Source: JBGRQB01 sp041725875
Lineage (GTDB): Bacteria; Bacteroidota; Ignavibacteria; Ignavibacteriales; Melioribacteraceae
Length of the DNA: 18,457 bases
Reading direction: 5' to 3'
Assembly: GCA_041725875.1 (NCBI GenBank)
Contig: JBGRQB010000077.1
Span: 1-18,457, forward strand
The notes beneath the pieces were generated by a model that saw only the letters and a program-made list of their open reading frames with translations, did not search any database and was not told the DNA's origin. Both the position numbers and the translations under genes were made by a program. The first letter of the stretch is position 1. Every line of letters starts with the position of its first letter. Of this stretch, positions 7,694 through 14,440 are shown in pieces.

Positions 7694-8926
7694 ATGAGTG
7701 AATTAATTAACAATTCCGAACAGAGAAAATCATTACTAAAACATATGATTACACAGCTCCACGAAGGAGTAGCGCCGGAAGAGGTAAAAGCCAGACTTGC
7801 AGAATTATTGAAAAAAATCCCTTATGGCGAAGTTGTTGAAGTGGAACAGGAATTAATTAATGAAGGATTACCAACTGAAGAAGTATTAAAACTTTGTGAT
7901 GTTCACGCTGAGGTTTTGGATGGAAGTATAGATCAGACCGGAGCAAGAGTTGCTCCTGCCGGACATCCGGTTGATACATTTTTGAAGGAAAATATTGAGC
8001 TTAAAAAAATGGTTGGCGAGCTTGAAAAAATGTATGAAGAATCGGAAAATATTCCGGAAGAAAGTCTGGAAAAATTCCTTTTGGGAATAAAAGGAAAATT
8101 TAATCTTTTATGGGATGTTGATAAACACTACAGAAGAAAAGAAAATCTTCTCTTTCCTTATATGGAAAACTACGGAATAACTGGTCCGCCAAAAGTTATG
8201 TGGGGAAAACACGACGAAGCCCGCGAATTGCTTAAAGCAGCGCGCGAAACTCTGGAAGATGTAAAATCTATTTCTAAAGAAGAGTTTTCAGGTTTAATTG
8301 ATTTGGTTTTCAGACCCGCATCAAATTCTGTTGTTGATATGATAAACAGAGAAGAGGAAATTCTTTTCCCGATGACAATGGACAAACTTACAGATATTGA
8401 ATGGTATGAAATTTACAAGCAAACAAACGAAATAGGTTACTGTTTGTACGATCCTAAAGATAAATGGGAACCGGAAGGAATTGAAGAAACATTTGAAGAA
8501 ATGATAGAAGGCGACAACATAGTTTTACCAAGCGGAAAGTTTCAGCCAAAAGAATTATTGGCGCTCCTTAATACACTTCCTATTGATATGACTTTTGTAG
8601 ATAAAGATGATAAAGTAAAATATTTTTCTCAGGGAAAACACAGAATTTTTGACAGAAACAGAGCTATTTTGGGTCGCGATGTAAAACTTTGTCATCCTCC
8701 TTCAAGCGTTGATATTGTTGACCAAATATTACAGGATTTCAAATCAGGTAAAGAATCTCACGCTCCGTTCTGGATTCAAATGGGCGGAAAGTTTATTCAT
8801 ATTGAATATTTTGCTTTAAGAGATGAAAAAGGAGAATATCTTGGTTGTCTGGAAGTTTCTCAAGATTTAACACATCTTCGTGCCCTTGAAGGTGAACAAA
8901 GATTACTTGAATATTCAAAAGGTTAA
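7694..8926 (+). CDS. DUF438 - hemerythrin-like - PAS protein
   Basis: The protein has 410 residues and is soluble. In order it contains a DUF438 domain (about 10-80, helical, with HMITQLHEGVAPEEVKARL), a hemerythrin-like four-helix bundle (about 90-235), and a PAS domain (about 283-395). Candidate iron ligands in the bundle are H91, H145 with E149/E150 in DKHYRRKENLLFP, H173 in WGKHDEAR, and E221/E222 in REEEILFP. The PAS domain has the conserved LGRDVKLCHPPSSV segment seen in this family. Proteins of this type are thought to sense or scavenge O2 or NO through a di-iron site; ligand and output are unproven. The start has a GGAG site 5 bases upstream. An FNR-type box controls it, and a DUF1858-like gene follows after a single base, so this is a two-gene operon linked to oxygen/NO handling. 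Confidence 0.88.
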   Translation: MSELINNSEQRKSLLKHMITQLHEGVAPEEVKARLAELLKKIPYGEVVEVEQELINEGLPTEEVLKLCDVHAEVLDGSIDQTGARVAPAGHPVDTFLKENIELKKMVGELEKMYEESENIPEESLEKFLLGIKGKFNLLWDVDKHYRRKENLLFPYMENYGITGPPKVMWGKHDEARELLKAARETLEDVKSISKEEFSGLIDLVFRPASNSVVDMINREEEILFPMTMDKLTDIEWYEIYKQTNEIGYCLYDPKDKWEPEGIEETFEEMIEGDNIVLPSGKFQPKELLALLNTLPIDMTFVDKDDKVKYFSQGKHRIFDRNRAILGRDVKLCHPPSSVDIVDQILQDFKSGKESHAPFWIQMGGKFIHIEYFALRDEKGEYLGCLEVSQDLTHLRALEGEQRLLEYSKG

Positions 8927-8927
8927 A

Positions 8928-9449
8928 ATGGAAGAGCATAAATTAATTATCCGTCCAAAAACAAAAGTAGGCGAGCTGCTGGATGTTTATCCTGAACTGG
9001 AAGATGTTTTAATAGGGATAGTTCCTGCATTCAAAAAATTGAAAAATCCGGTTTTGCGTAAAACAGTTGCGCGTGTAACAACATTGCAGCAGGCAGCAGT
9101 TGTAGGAAAAGTAAAACTGGATGAGATTCTTGAGCCGTTAAGAAAAGCAGTTGGACAAACAGCAGAACTATTAACAGAAGAAGAAAAACAATATTTCAGC
9201 GAAAAACCAGAATGGTTTGATGATAATAAAATTGTAAAAACAATAGATGCTTCAAAAATTCTGAATAGCGGAGAAAATCCTCTGGGAGTAATTATGAATG
9301 CTTCTCACGTTTTAGAAGATGACACAATTCTGGAAATAATACACGAATTTGTTCCTGCACCAATTATTGATGAATTATCAGAAAAAGGATTTGCTTTCTG
9401 GTTAACCGGAAGCGAAAATAAGATAAAGCTTTATTTCAAAAAGAGATAA
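8928..9449 (+). CDS. DUF1858 / DUF2249-like protein of the hemerythrin operon
   Basis: The protein has 173 residues from the ATG at 8928, which follows the upstream stop by one base and has AAAGG inside the end of that gene; a longer frame back to 8880 lacks a reasonable start. Residues about 5-75 look like the DUF1858/ScdA-N-type domain (IIRPKTKVGELLDVYPELEDVL, then a short helix set with VARVTTLQQAAVVGKV), related to the N-terminal domain of RIC/ScdA iron-centre repair proteins. Residues about 110-173 resemble the TusA/SirA-fold DUF2249 domain (KTIDASKIL to FWLTGSENKIKLYFKK). It has no cysteine, so it cannot itself be a sulfur-relay protein of TusA type. Coupling to a hemerythrin-like protein under an FNR-type site suggests a role in protection or repair of metal centres; this is inference. 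Confidence 0.75.
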   Translation: MEEHKLIIRPKTKVGELLDVYPELEDVLIGIVPAFKKLKNPVLRKTVARVTTLQQAAVVGKVKLDEILEPLRKAVGQTAELLTEEEKQYFSEKPEWFDDNKIVKTIDASKILNSGENPLGVIMNASHVLEDDTILEIIHEFVPAPIIDELSEKGFAFWLTGSENKIKLYFKKR

Positions 9450-9463
9450 AAGACGTAGGTCTG

Positions 9464-9491
9464 AGGGCATAAAACTTTGGTTTTGTGCCTT
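9464..9491. terminator. Hairpin between convergent genes
   Basis: A 12-pair stem (AGGGCATAAAAC pairing with GTTTTGTGCCTT, with two G-U pairs in the + RNA) with a four-base loop sits between the hemerythrin operon and the convergent sigZ. No T run follows on either strand, so it is not a textbook intrinsic terminator; it may still stop or protect transcripts. Confidence 0.4.
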
Positions 9492-9496
9492 CGCTC

Positions 9497-10066
9497 TTAA
9501 TTGCAGTTTTTACAATTCTCTTCCTCAGAGCAGGAATTTAGCACGTTTCCGTAAATATCAGATTCAACTTTACAGCAGCTTACAAGTAATTCTCTTAGCT
9601 TTTCACGAGCGCGCTGTAATCTTGTTTTAGAACCTGAAACAGAAATGTTTAGTTTTTCGGCAATTTGCTTGTGGTTCAGTTTTTTAGTCTCATATAAAAT
9701 AAAAACAGTAGAATATTTTTCCGGCAGATGTTTAATCATTTTTTTTACACAGCCGGTTAATGAAGTTACTTCTGTTTTGTTACTGTATTCAACAATCTGA
9801 GCCGGATCAAATTCAAGTGAAGAGATTTTTTCCAGATCGGTTTTGTTTGATCTCCAGTAATCAATAATACAATTTCTGGCGATTGTATAAACCCAGGAGG
9901 TAAGCTTTTCAACGGAAGTTGTATCTATGCTGCTTTGTGCAATTTTAACAAAAACTTCCTGTAAAATGTCATTTGCATCCTCCTTTTTCTTAATTCTTTT
10001 CTGAATAAAAAAGAGAAGTGAATTATGAAATTTTTTCCAGATAATATTTATTTCACTATTTGTCAT
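9497..10066 (-). CDS. sigZ: SigZ-type ECF RNA polymerase sigma factor with cysteine-rich tail
   Basis: The protein has 189 residues. The sigma region 2 (about 10-75) includes DANDILQEVFVKI and the DNA-melting helix WVYTIARNCIIDYWR. Region 4 (about 107-158) has HKQIAEKLNISVSGSKTRLQRAREKLREL as its helix-turn-helix, recognising -35 elements. The C-terminus, SCC then DIYGNVLNSC then NCKNC, is the short extension seen in SigZ-like factors; the seven cysteines are C66, C106, C164, C165, C179, C185 and C188. No anti-sigma factor gene is adjacent, so the cysteine tail itself may sense metal or redox state (inference). It lies 76 bases downstream of the cysteine-rich peptide gene, on the same strand, and is separated from it by a hairpin. 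The promoter of the pair is probably its own target. Confidence 0.85.
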   Translation of the reverse strand: MTNSEINIIWKKFHNSLLFFIQKRIKKKEDANDILQEVFVKIAQSSIDTTSVEKLTSWVYTIARNCIIDYWRSNKTDLEKISSLEFDPAQIVEYSNKTEVTSLTGCVKKMIKHLPEKYSTVFILYETKKLNHKQIAEKLNISVSGSKTRLQRAREKLRELLVSCCKVESDIYGNVLNSCSEEENCKNCN

Positions 10067-10100
10067 AACCTTAATAAACTGTTTTCAGATAAAATATCAA

Positions 10101-10131
10101 ACAGGAAATCATAATCAATACAATTTCCTGT
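10101..10131 (-). terminator. Hairpin between the cysteine-rich peptide gene and sigZ (attenuator-like)
   Basis: ACAGGAAAT at 10101-10109 and ATTTCCTGT at 10123-10131 form a perfect 9-pair stem with a 13-base loop. Read on the - strand it begins 11 bases after the peptide stop codon and is followed by the T-rich stretch TTGATATTTT. This suits a leaky terminator giving much peptide message and less sigma factor. Because both arms are symmetric, a protein-binding operator for sigZ is an alternative. Confidence 0.45.
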
Positions 10132-10142
10132 CTGACTCTAAT

Positions 10143-10292
10143 TTAGTTACAGCAGTCACAGCAACTGCAGCAAACATTATCAGAACCGCAGCAATTTGCA
10201 TCTGTACAACAATTTTGATTATTTGTATCACATTCACAGTTTGAACCGCAATTACAGCTGCAGTTACATTTGTTCTTTAGTTCGTCGTTCAT
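10143..10292 (-). CDS. Cysteine-rich 49-residue peptide, metallothionein-like
   Basis: This short gene starts with ATG (10292-10290) and has a perfect GGAGG ribosome-binding site five bases upstream (10302-10298). It encodes 49 residues of which 16 are cysteine, beginning MNDELKNKCNCSCNCGSNCE and ending CCSCCDCCN. The cysteines come as CxC runs in the first half (C9, C11, C13, C15, C19, C21) and as CC pairs in the second (C28-29, C34-35, C41-42, C44-45, C47-48). There is no signal peptide and no histidine, and apart from Asn, Asp and Ser there is little else. Such density is otherwise seen in metallothioneins and other thiolate-cluster peptides, so binding of Zn, Cu, Cd or Fe-S is the simplest guess; I do not recognise a named family. 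It precedes sigZ, which shares cysteine richness, and is preceded by an ECF-type promoter. Confidence 0.8.
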   Translation of the reverse strand: MNDELKNKCNCSCNCGSNCECDTNNQNCCTDANCCGSDNVCCSCCDCCN

Positions 10293-10322
10293 TATTTCCT
10301 CCGTAATTTTTAATGGTCACCC

Positions 10323-10352
10323 TTATAAACGGAGAAAAACCGGGAGGGTCGC
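10323..10352 (-). promoter_or_regulatory. ECF-type promoter candidate for the peptide-sigZ pair
   Basis: On the - strand GCGACC (10352-10347) is followed 15 bases later by CGTTTATAA (10331-10323), then GGGTGACC. The spacing and the ACC / CGT pattern resemble -35 and -10 elements used by ECF sigma factors, and the predicted start would lie about 20 bases upstream of the GGAGG ribosome-binding site. Autoregulation by SigZ is therefore plausible but not shown by sequence alone. Confidence 0.4.
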
Positions 10353-10389
10353 AAAATAATTTATATTGGCGGAATGAATTTGAATCTCA

Positions 10390-10455
10390 GCATAAAAACA
10401 GACATCTTATGCAACTCGTCAACAAATGTACATTGCACATTATCCGTTGTACATT
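10390..10455. repeat. Repeated TGTACATT elements in the divergent control region
   Basis: TGTACATT occurs at 10427-10434 and again at 10448-10455, exactly 21 bases apart, which is two helical turns. The first copy sits in a 10-base palindrome (AATGTACATT, 10425-10434). A 6-base inverted repeat GCATAA / TTATGC lies just before at 10390-10395 and 10407-10412. The region separates the SigZ locus from dihydrolipoyl dehydrogenase, so paired operator sites are possible. The rest of 10293-10536 shows nothing coding. Confidence 0.35.
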
Positions 10456-10536
10456 AGAAATTCATTAATTACATTTTGAACTGACTTATTTATAAAAAAG
10501 AATTATTTACTAATATTCCAGTTAGGAGATATAGAA

Positions 10537-11955
10537 ATGGCAACAGAAACTCAATTAGTTGTTGTTGGTGCCGGTCCCGGCGGATATGCTGCTGCATTTT
10601 ATGCTGCGGATTTAGGAATGCAGGTAACACTTGTAGATCTTGAAAAAAATCCGGGCGGTACTTGTTTATACAGAGGATGTATTCCTTCAAAAGCTTATTT
10701 GCACGTTGCAAAATTGATAAATGAAGTAAAGCACTCAGAAAACTGGGGTGTGAAATTCAGCGAACCTGAGCTTGATATAGATAAAATTCGCGCTTATAAA
10801 GAAGGTGTGGTTGAAAAACTTACAACCGGAAATGGCGGACTTGTAAAACAGAGAAAAATAAATTATCTGCAGGGAAAAGGAACTTTCGTTAATTCAACAA
10901 CATTAAAAGTTGAATTAGTTGAAGGGGGCGAAGAAGAAGTGAAATTTGAAAAAGCAATTATTGCAACTGGTTCTTCACCGGCAAAAATTCCCGGATTAAC
11001 AATTGATTCGCCAAGAGTTATGAACTCAGACGGTGCGCTTGAACTTGAAAACATACCGGAAAAACTTCTTGTTGTGGGTGGCGGTATTATCGGTTTTGAA
11101 ATGGCAAGTGTCTACTCAACATTTGGTTCAAAAGTAACAGTTGTTGAATTATTGCCGCAGGTGTTAACTGGTGCGGATAAAGATCTTGCAAGAATTATTA
11201 CCGGTGAAATGAAAAATCGTGGATTGGAAATTTACACCGATACAAAAGTTGCAGGAATAAAAGAAGTTGAAGGCGGAATTGAAGCAACTCTTGAAGGAAA
11301 AAAAGTTGAAGAACCGGTTCAGGTTTTTGATAAAGTTCTTGTTTCAATAGGGAGAACTCCAAACACTGCCAACCTCGGATTGGAAAATACTTCAGTTAAA
11401 GTTGATGAAAAAGGTTTTGTTGTTGCAAATAAAAAACAGGAAACTGACGATCCGAATATTTTTGCAATTGGTGATGTTGTTGGTCAGCCAATGCTTGCTC
11501 ACAAAGCACACGCAGAAGGACGCGTTGCCGTTGATAATATAAATGGCGACAGCAAAGAGTTTAATCCTAAAACAATTCCTTCTGTACTTTACACAGATCC
11601 TGAACTTGCCTGGGCAGGTTTAACAGAACTTGAAGCCAAAGCTGAAAAAAGAAAAGTTGCGGTACAAAGAGTTCCCTGGGCATCTAATGGTCGTTCACAG
11701 GCGCAAGACAGAATTGACGGTTCAACTAAATTAATTATTGATCCTGAAACTGAAGATATTCTTGGTGTTGGTATTGCCGGTATGGGCGCAGGTGAAATGG
11801 TTGCCGAAGTTGCACTTGCAATTGAGCAGGGATTAAAAGCAAAAGATATTGCTCATCTTATTCACGCACATCCGACAGTTTCAGAGACAGTTATGGAAGC
11901 TGCCGAAATGTTTTACGGAACAGCAACTCACATTTACAGACCAAAACGTAAGTAA
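10537..11955 (+). CDS. lpdA: Dihydrolipoyl dehydrogenase (E3)
   Basis: The 472-residue flavoprotein has the full pattern of lipoamide dehydrogenase: FAD-binding GAGPGGYAAA near the N-terminus, the redox-active disulfide C43/C48 in GGTCLYRGCIPSK, the NAD-binding VVGGGIIGFEMA (about 178-190), the FAD motif IFAIGDVVGQPMLAHKA, and the interface catalytic pair H445/E450 in HAHPTVSETV. It reoxidises dihydrolipoyl groups of 2-oxoacid dehydrogenases or the glycine-cleavage system and passes electrons to NAD+. The start has AGGAG eight bases upstream. It stands alone, with no E1 or E2 gene in the window, and it is divergent from the SigZ locus across 244 bases. A strong terminator follows, so it is probably monocistronic. 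Confidence 0.93.
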   Translation: MATETQLVVVGAGPGGYAAAFYAADLGMQVTLVDLEKNPGGTCLYRGCIPSKAYLHVAKLINEVKHSENWGVKFSEPELDIDKIRAYKEGVVEKLTTGNGGLVKQRKINYLQGKGTFVNSTTLKVELVEGGEEEVKFEKAIIATGSSPAKIPGLTIDSPRVMNSDGALELENIPEKLLVVGGGIIGFEMASVYSTFGSKVTVVELLPQVLTGADKDLARIITGEMKNRGLEIYTDTKVAGIKEVEGGIEATLEGKKVEEPVQVFDKVLVSIGRTPNTANLGLENTSVKVDEKGFVVANKKQETDDPNIFAIGDVVGQPMLAHKAHAEGRVAVDNINGDSKEFNPKTIPSVLYTDPELAWAGLTELEAKAEKRKVAVQRVPWASNGRSQAQDRIDGSTKLIIDPETEDILGVGIAGMGAGEMVAEVALAIEQGLKAKDIAHLIHAHPTVSETVMEAAEMFYGTATHIYRPKRK

Positions 11956-11976
11956 TATTTAAAATAAATATTTTCT

Positions 11977-12010
11977 AAAAAGTCACTTCATTTTTGGAGT
12001 GACTTTTTTT
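11977..12010 (+). terminator. Intrinsic terminator after dihydrolipoyl dehydrogenase
   Basis: AAAAAGTCACT pairs with AGTGACTTTTT around a 10-base loop, with the T run continuing to 12010. The A run on the left arm makes it potentially bidirectional. It separates lpdA from the lipoprotein gene. Confidence 0.9.
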
Positions 12011-12053
12011 ATGTTCAATTTAAAAAGATTACAATCAGGGTAAATAAAAGAAA

Positions 12054-13067
12054 TTGAATACAATATTATTAAGATGCGTCTTTCTCACATTACTTTTAAT
12101 TGGTTGTTCAAAGGAAGAAAAACCGACTAAAGTAATTGAACAAAATATTTCTATTTCTGTTGAAAATTTAATTAAAGGGAAAACTCCTTTAACAAATGAA
12201 GATTTACTTCTTGGGTCAACAGCAAGAGTTGTTGTGGCTGACACAAATATAATTTTGTATGAAGATTATAAAATTATGCTGTTAGATAAAAATCTGAAAG
12301 TTTTGAAAGAATTTGACTTAACAGACAAAGATTTTATGATTTCGCAAAATCCTATTACAATAGAAGCTCATAATAATATTATTTATATAATGAACAGAAA
12401 TAGTTCGATAACCAAGTACAATTTGATTAACAACTCAATTGAAAAACTCGATTTTACAGTTAATAATAAAGATATGGCAGCAGCGAAAGATTTGAAGGTA
12501 ACTTCAAACAATTATTATATAAGTTTTACCGTGTTACCTCATCTGTTCAAAATGTATGATAAAATAACACTTTGTCGCAAATACAATTATGATGGTGAAA
12601 CTGAAACATTATTCCAAATTGATAAAACAGATATTGATGAATTATGGAAAGAAACTCCCGATTTTTCTAATGTACAAGTTTCTAATGGAAAGGTTTATAT
12701 AACATTTTCAATGTCAAAGAAAATTTATGTTTTTGATATGAATGGAACTCTACTTCTTAGCTCTGAATTTTCTCCGGATAAAAAATATTATAAAGTTGAG
12801 CGTGTAAAAGATGATGAGCGTTTTAGCAGTGCGGCAAAATTTTATCGCCCGATGTTTAATAATAAAGTGCAGATTGATAATACAGGTTTATATCATATTG
12901 AAACAGAAGAATTTGACAGACCGTTAAAATTAGTTAAATATGGTTTTGAATTAAAAAGGTTGAAAGAAATTCCCCTGATGACAATGCCTGCGAATGTGAA
13001 TTATAAAATTTATTTTGGTAAAGATTTCTGTGTCTTTGCAGAAGATCAGCTATACATTTACAAATAA
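12054..13067 (+). CDS. Lipoprotein, probable beta-propeller
   Basis: The 337-residue protein has a lipoprotein signal with the lipobox LIGC (Cys18), so it should be membrane-anchored outside the cytoplasm. The mature part shows repeated short beta-strand units of the form strand - turn - strand with a hydrophobic IYIMN or VYITF core, such as NIILYEDYKIMLLDKNLKVLKEF, NIIYIMNRNSSITKYNLI and KVYITFSMSKKIYVFDMNGTLL. These resemble the blades of six-bladed-propeller proteins common in Bacteroidota. Function is unknown; no catalytic motif is visible. The start must be TTG 12054: an in-frame TAA stands at 12045, and no ATG precedes the signal peptide. The AGGG ribosome-binding site is 13 bases away, so translation may be weak. 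Confidence 0.6.
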   Translation: MNTILLRCVFLTLLLIGCSKEEKPTKVIEQNISISVENLIKGKTPLTNEDLLLGSTARVVVADTNIILYEDYKIMLLDKNLKVLKEFDLTDKDFMISQNPITIEAHNNIIYIMNRNSSITKYNLINNSIEKLDFTVNNKDMAAAKDLKVTSNNYYISFTVLPHLFKMYDKITLCRKYNYDGETETLFQIDKTDIDELWKETPDFSNVQVSNGKVYITFSMSKKIYVFDMNGTLLLSSEFSPDKKYYKVERVKDDERFSSAAKFYRPMFNNKVQIDNTGLYHIETEEFDRPLKLVKYGFELKRLKEIPLMTMPANVNYKIYFGKDFCVFAEDQLYIYK

Positions 13068-13174
13068 AATAATTTTAAGAAAACATGCTGAAATGTCACG
13101 ACAGGTTTTTTTTATTTTAAAGAATTATATTTCGATGTACGAGAATTTAAAGTGAAATTTTAGAAAGGATTCGT

Positions 13175-14299
13175 ATGATTAAAAATCCATTGCCAAAAGA
13201 AATATGTCAGGAAAGAACTAGACCTCGTAAAGAAGATATTCGCGGAGATTATTTTCGTGATCAGACTGCAATTATTCACTCAATGCCGTTTAGAAGATTA
13301 AAGCATAAAACTCAGGTGTTTTTTGCACCGCAAAACGATCACGTTTGTACACGTATAGAACACGTTATGCATGTTGCCTCTATTGCAGCAACAATTTGTA
13401 AAGGACTTATGAAACATGGCTGGGATCTTGATCCCGAGCTGGCTTATGCTGTTGGGCTGGGTCACGATATGGGTCATCCGCCGTTTGGACATGCAGGTGA
13501 AAAAACATTAAATAAAATTCTCGGTGGAGGAAATTCGTTTGTACACGAAGTAAACAGCTACAGAATTGCGGAATATCTTGCCAATAATGGTAAGGGACTC
13601 AACTTAACTTATGCTGTAAAAGATGGAATTATTTGTCACAACGGAGAAAAATTTGAACAGGAACTAAAACCTGAACAAGAGAAAAAAGATTTGGATATTA
13701 TCACATCCAGAAGATATATAGCAAACACTTACGAAGGTGTTATTGTTCGTTTTTCAGATAAAATAGCCTATCTTGGTCGCGATATTGAAGATGCAATTAT
13801 TGCTGGTTTCATAAAAATTAAAGATGTGCCTGAACAGGTAAAAAAACAACTTGGTTCCAAAAATGGTGAAATTATTAACACGCTTGTTGAAGACGTAATT
13901 AAAAACAGCAAAGATGGCGACTCAATAAAATTCAGCGATGAAAAATTTGAAATGCTGCGTGCTTTGAGAAATTTCAACTATAAATATATTTACGGACATC
14001 AGGAAATAGTTGATCACGATCATTACACCACAAATGTGCTTAAAAATTTGTTTGATCATTTTTCCACTCTCTTTTCAAAATATGGAATGGAAACAGAACA
14101 ATATTTGAGGAGTCCGCTTAAAGTCGACAGAATTTTTGGGAATTACATAAAAAATATGGACGACTTTTATAAAACCGAAGGGTACAAACCAAACAGAATT
14201 GTAACGGATTATATTTCCGGTATGACAGACAATTATGCTGTTGAATGCATGAGAGAAATTTATATTCCACAGCCAATAGTTTTTAATAAAGATGTATAA
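13175..14299 (+). CDS. dgt: dGTPase-family HD-domain triphosphohydrolase
   Basis: The 374-residue protein fits the short form of deoxynucleoside triphosphate triphosphohydrolases, which cleave dGTP and other dNTPs to nucleoside plus triphosphate and so adjust DNA precursor pools. The HD metal site is complete: H63 in TRIEHVMHV, H97-D98 in GLGHDMGHPPFGHAGE, and the later aspartate in RFSDKIAYLGRDIEDAI. The N-terminal GDYFRDQTAIIHSMPFRRLKHKTQVF is the family's nucleotide-binding segment. It is cytoplasmic. AAAGGA gives a good ribosome-binding site before the ATG. The 107 bases before the gene hold a T8 run (13107-13114) but no stem I trust. A strong terminator follows, so it is probably transcribed alone. 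Confidence 0.92.
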   Translation: MIKNPLPKEICQERTRPRKEDIRGDYFRDQTAIIHSMPFRRLKHKTQVFFAPQNDHVCTRIEHVMHVASIAATICKGLMKHGWDLDPELAYAVGLGHDMGHPPFGHAGEKTLNKILGGGNSFVHEVNSYRIAEYLANNGKGLNLTYAVKDGIICHNGEKFEQELKPEQEKKDLDIITSRRYIANTYEGVIVRFSDKIAYLGRDIEDAIIAGFIKIKDVPEQVKKQLGSKNGEIINTLVEDVIKNSKDGDSIKFSDEKFEMLRALRNFNYKYIYGHQEIVDHDHYTTNVLKNLFDHFSTLFSKYGMETEQYLRSPLKVDRIFGNYIKNMDDFYKTEGYKPNRIVTDYISGMTDNYAVECMREIYIPQPIVFNKDV

Positions 14300-14319
14300 A
14301 TAGCTTTGTGAAAAATTTG

Positions 14320-14361
14320 AAATGCAAGCCAAATGGGATGAAAAATGGCTTGCATTTTTTT
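14320..14361 (+). terminator. Intrinsic terminator after dgt
   Basis: A perfect 12-base stem, AAATGCAAGCCA (14320-14331) and TGGCTTGCATTT (14346-14357), with a T run to 14361, lies 20 bases after the dGTPase stop. Confidence 0.93.
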
Positions 14362-14383
14362 ATTTATATAAATAACTTGATTT

Positions 14384-14400
14384 ATATACCATAGGTATAT
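14384..14400. promoter_or_regulatory. Palindrome upstream of the response regulator
   Basis: ATATACC and GGTATAT surround ATA in a perfect 7-base inverted repeat, 40 bases before the response-regulator start codon. It is a candidate binding site for a dimeric regulator, possibly the LuxR-type protein encoded next to it. Confidence 0.35.
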
Positions 14401-14440
14401 TTGGCATTATATTATCATACATTAAAATAAAAGGGCTGTT

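Noticed and set aside
8880..8927. Longer start for the DUF1858-like gene, inside the hemerythrin gene
   Set aside because: It would overlap the PAS protein by 47 bases; ATG 8928 has AAAGG nearby and begins at the conserved part of the domain.
10490..10711. - strand frame of 73 codons over the lpdA start
   Set aside because: Overlaps the FAD-binding and CxxxxC region of dihydrolipoyl dehydrogenase; no ribosome-binding site or motif.
13078..13114. Terminator before dgt because of a T8 run
   Set aside because: The only inverted repeats nearby (TGTC/GACA with two bases between, ACAT/ATGT) are too short or too tight to form a stable stem.
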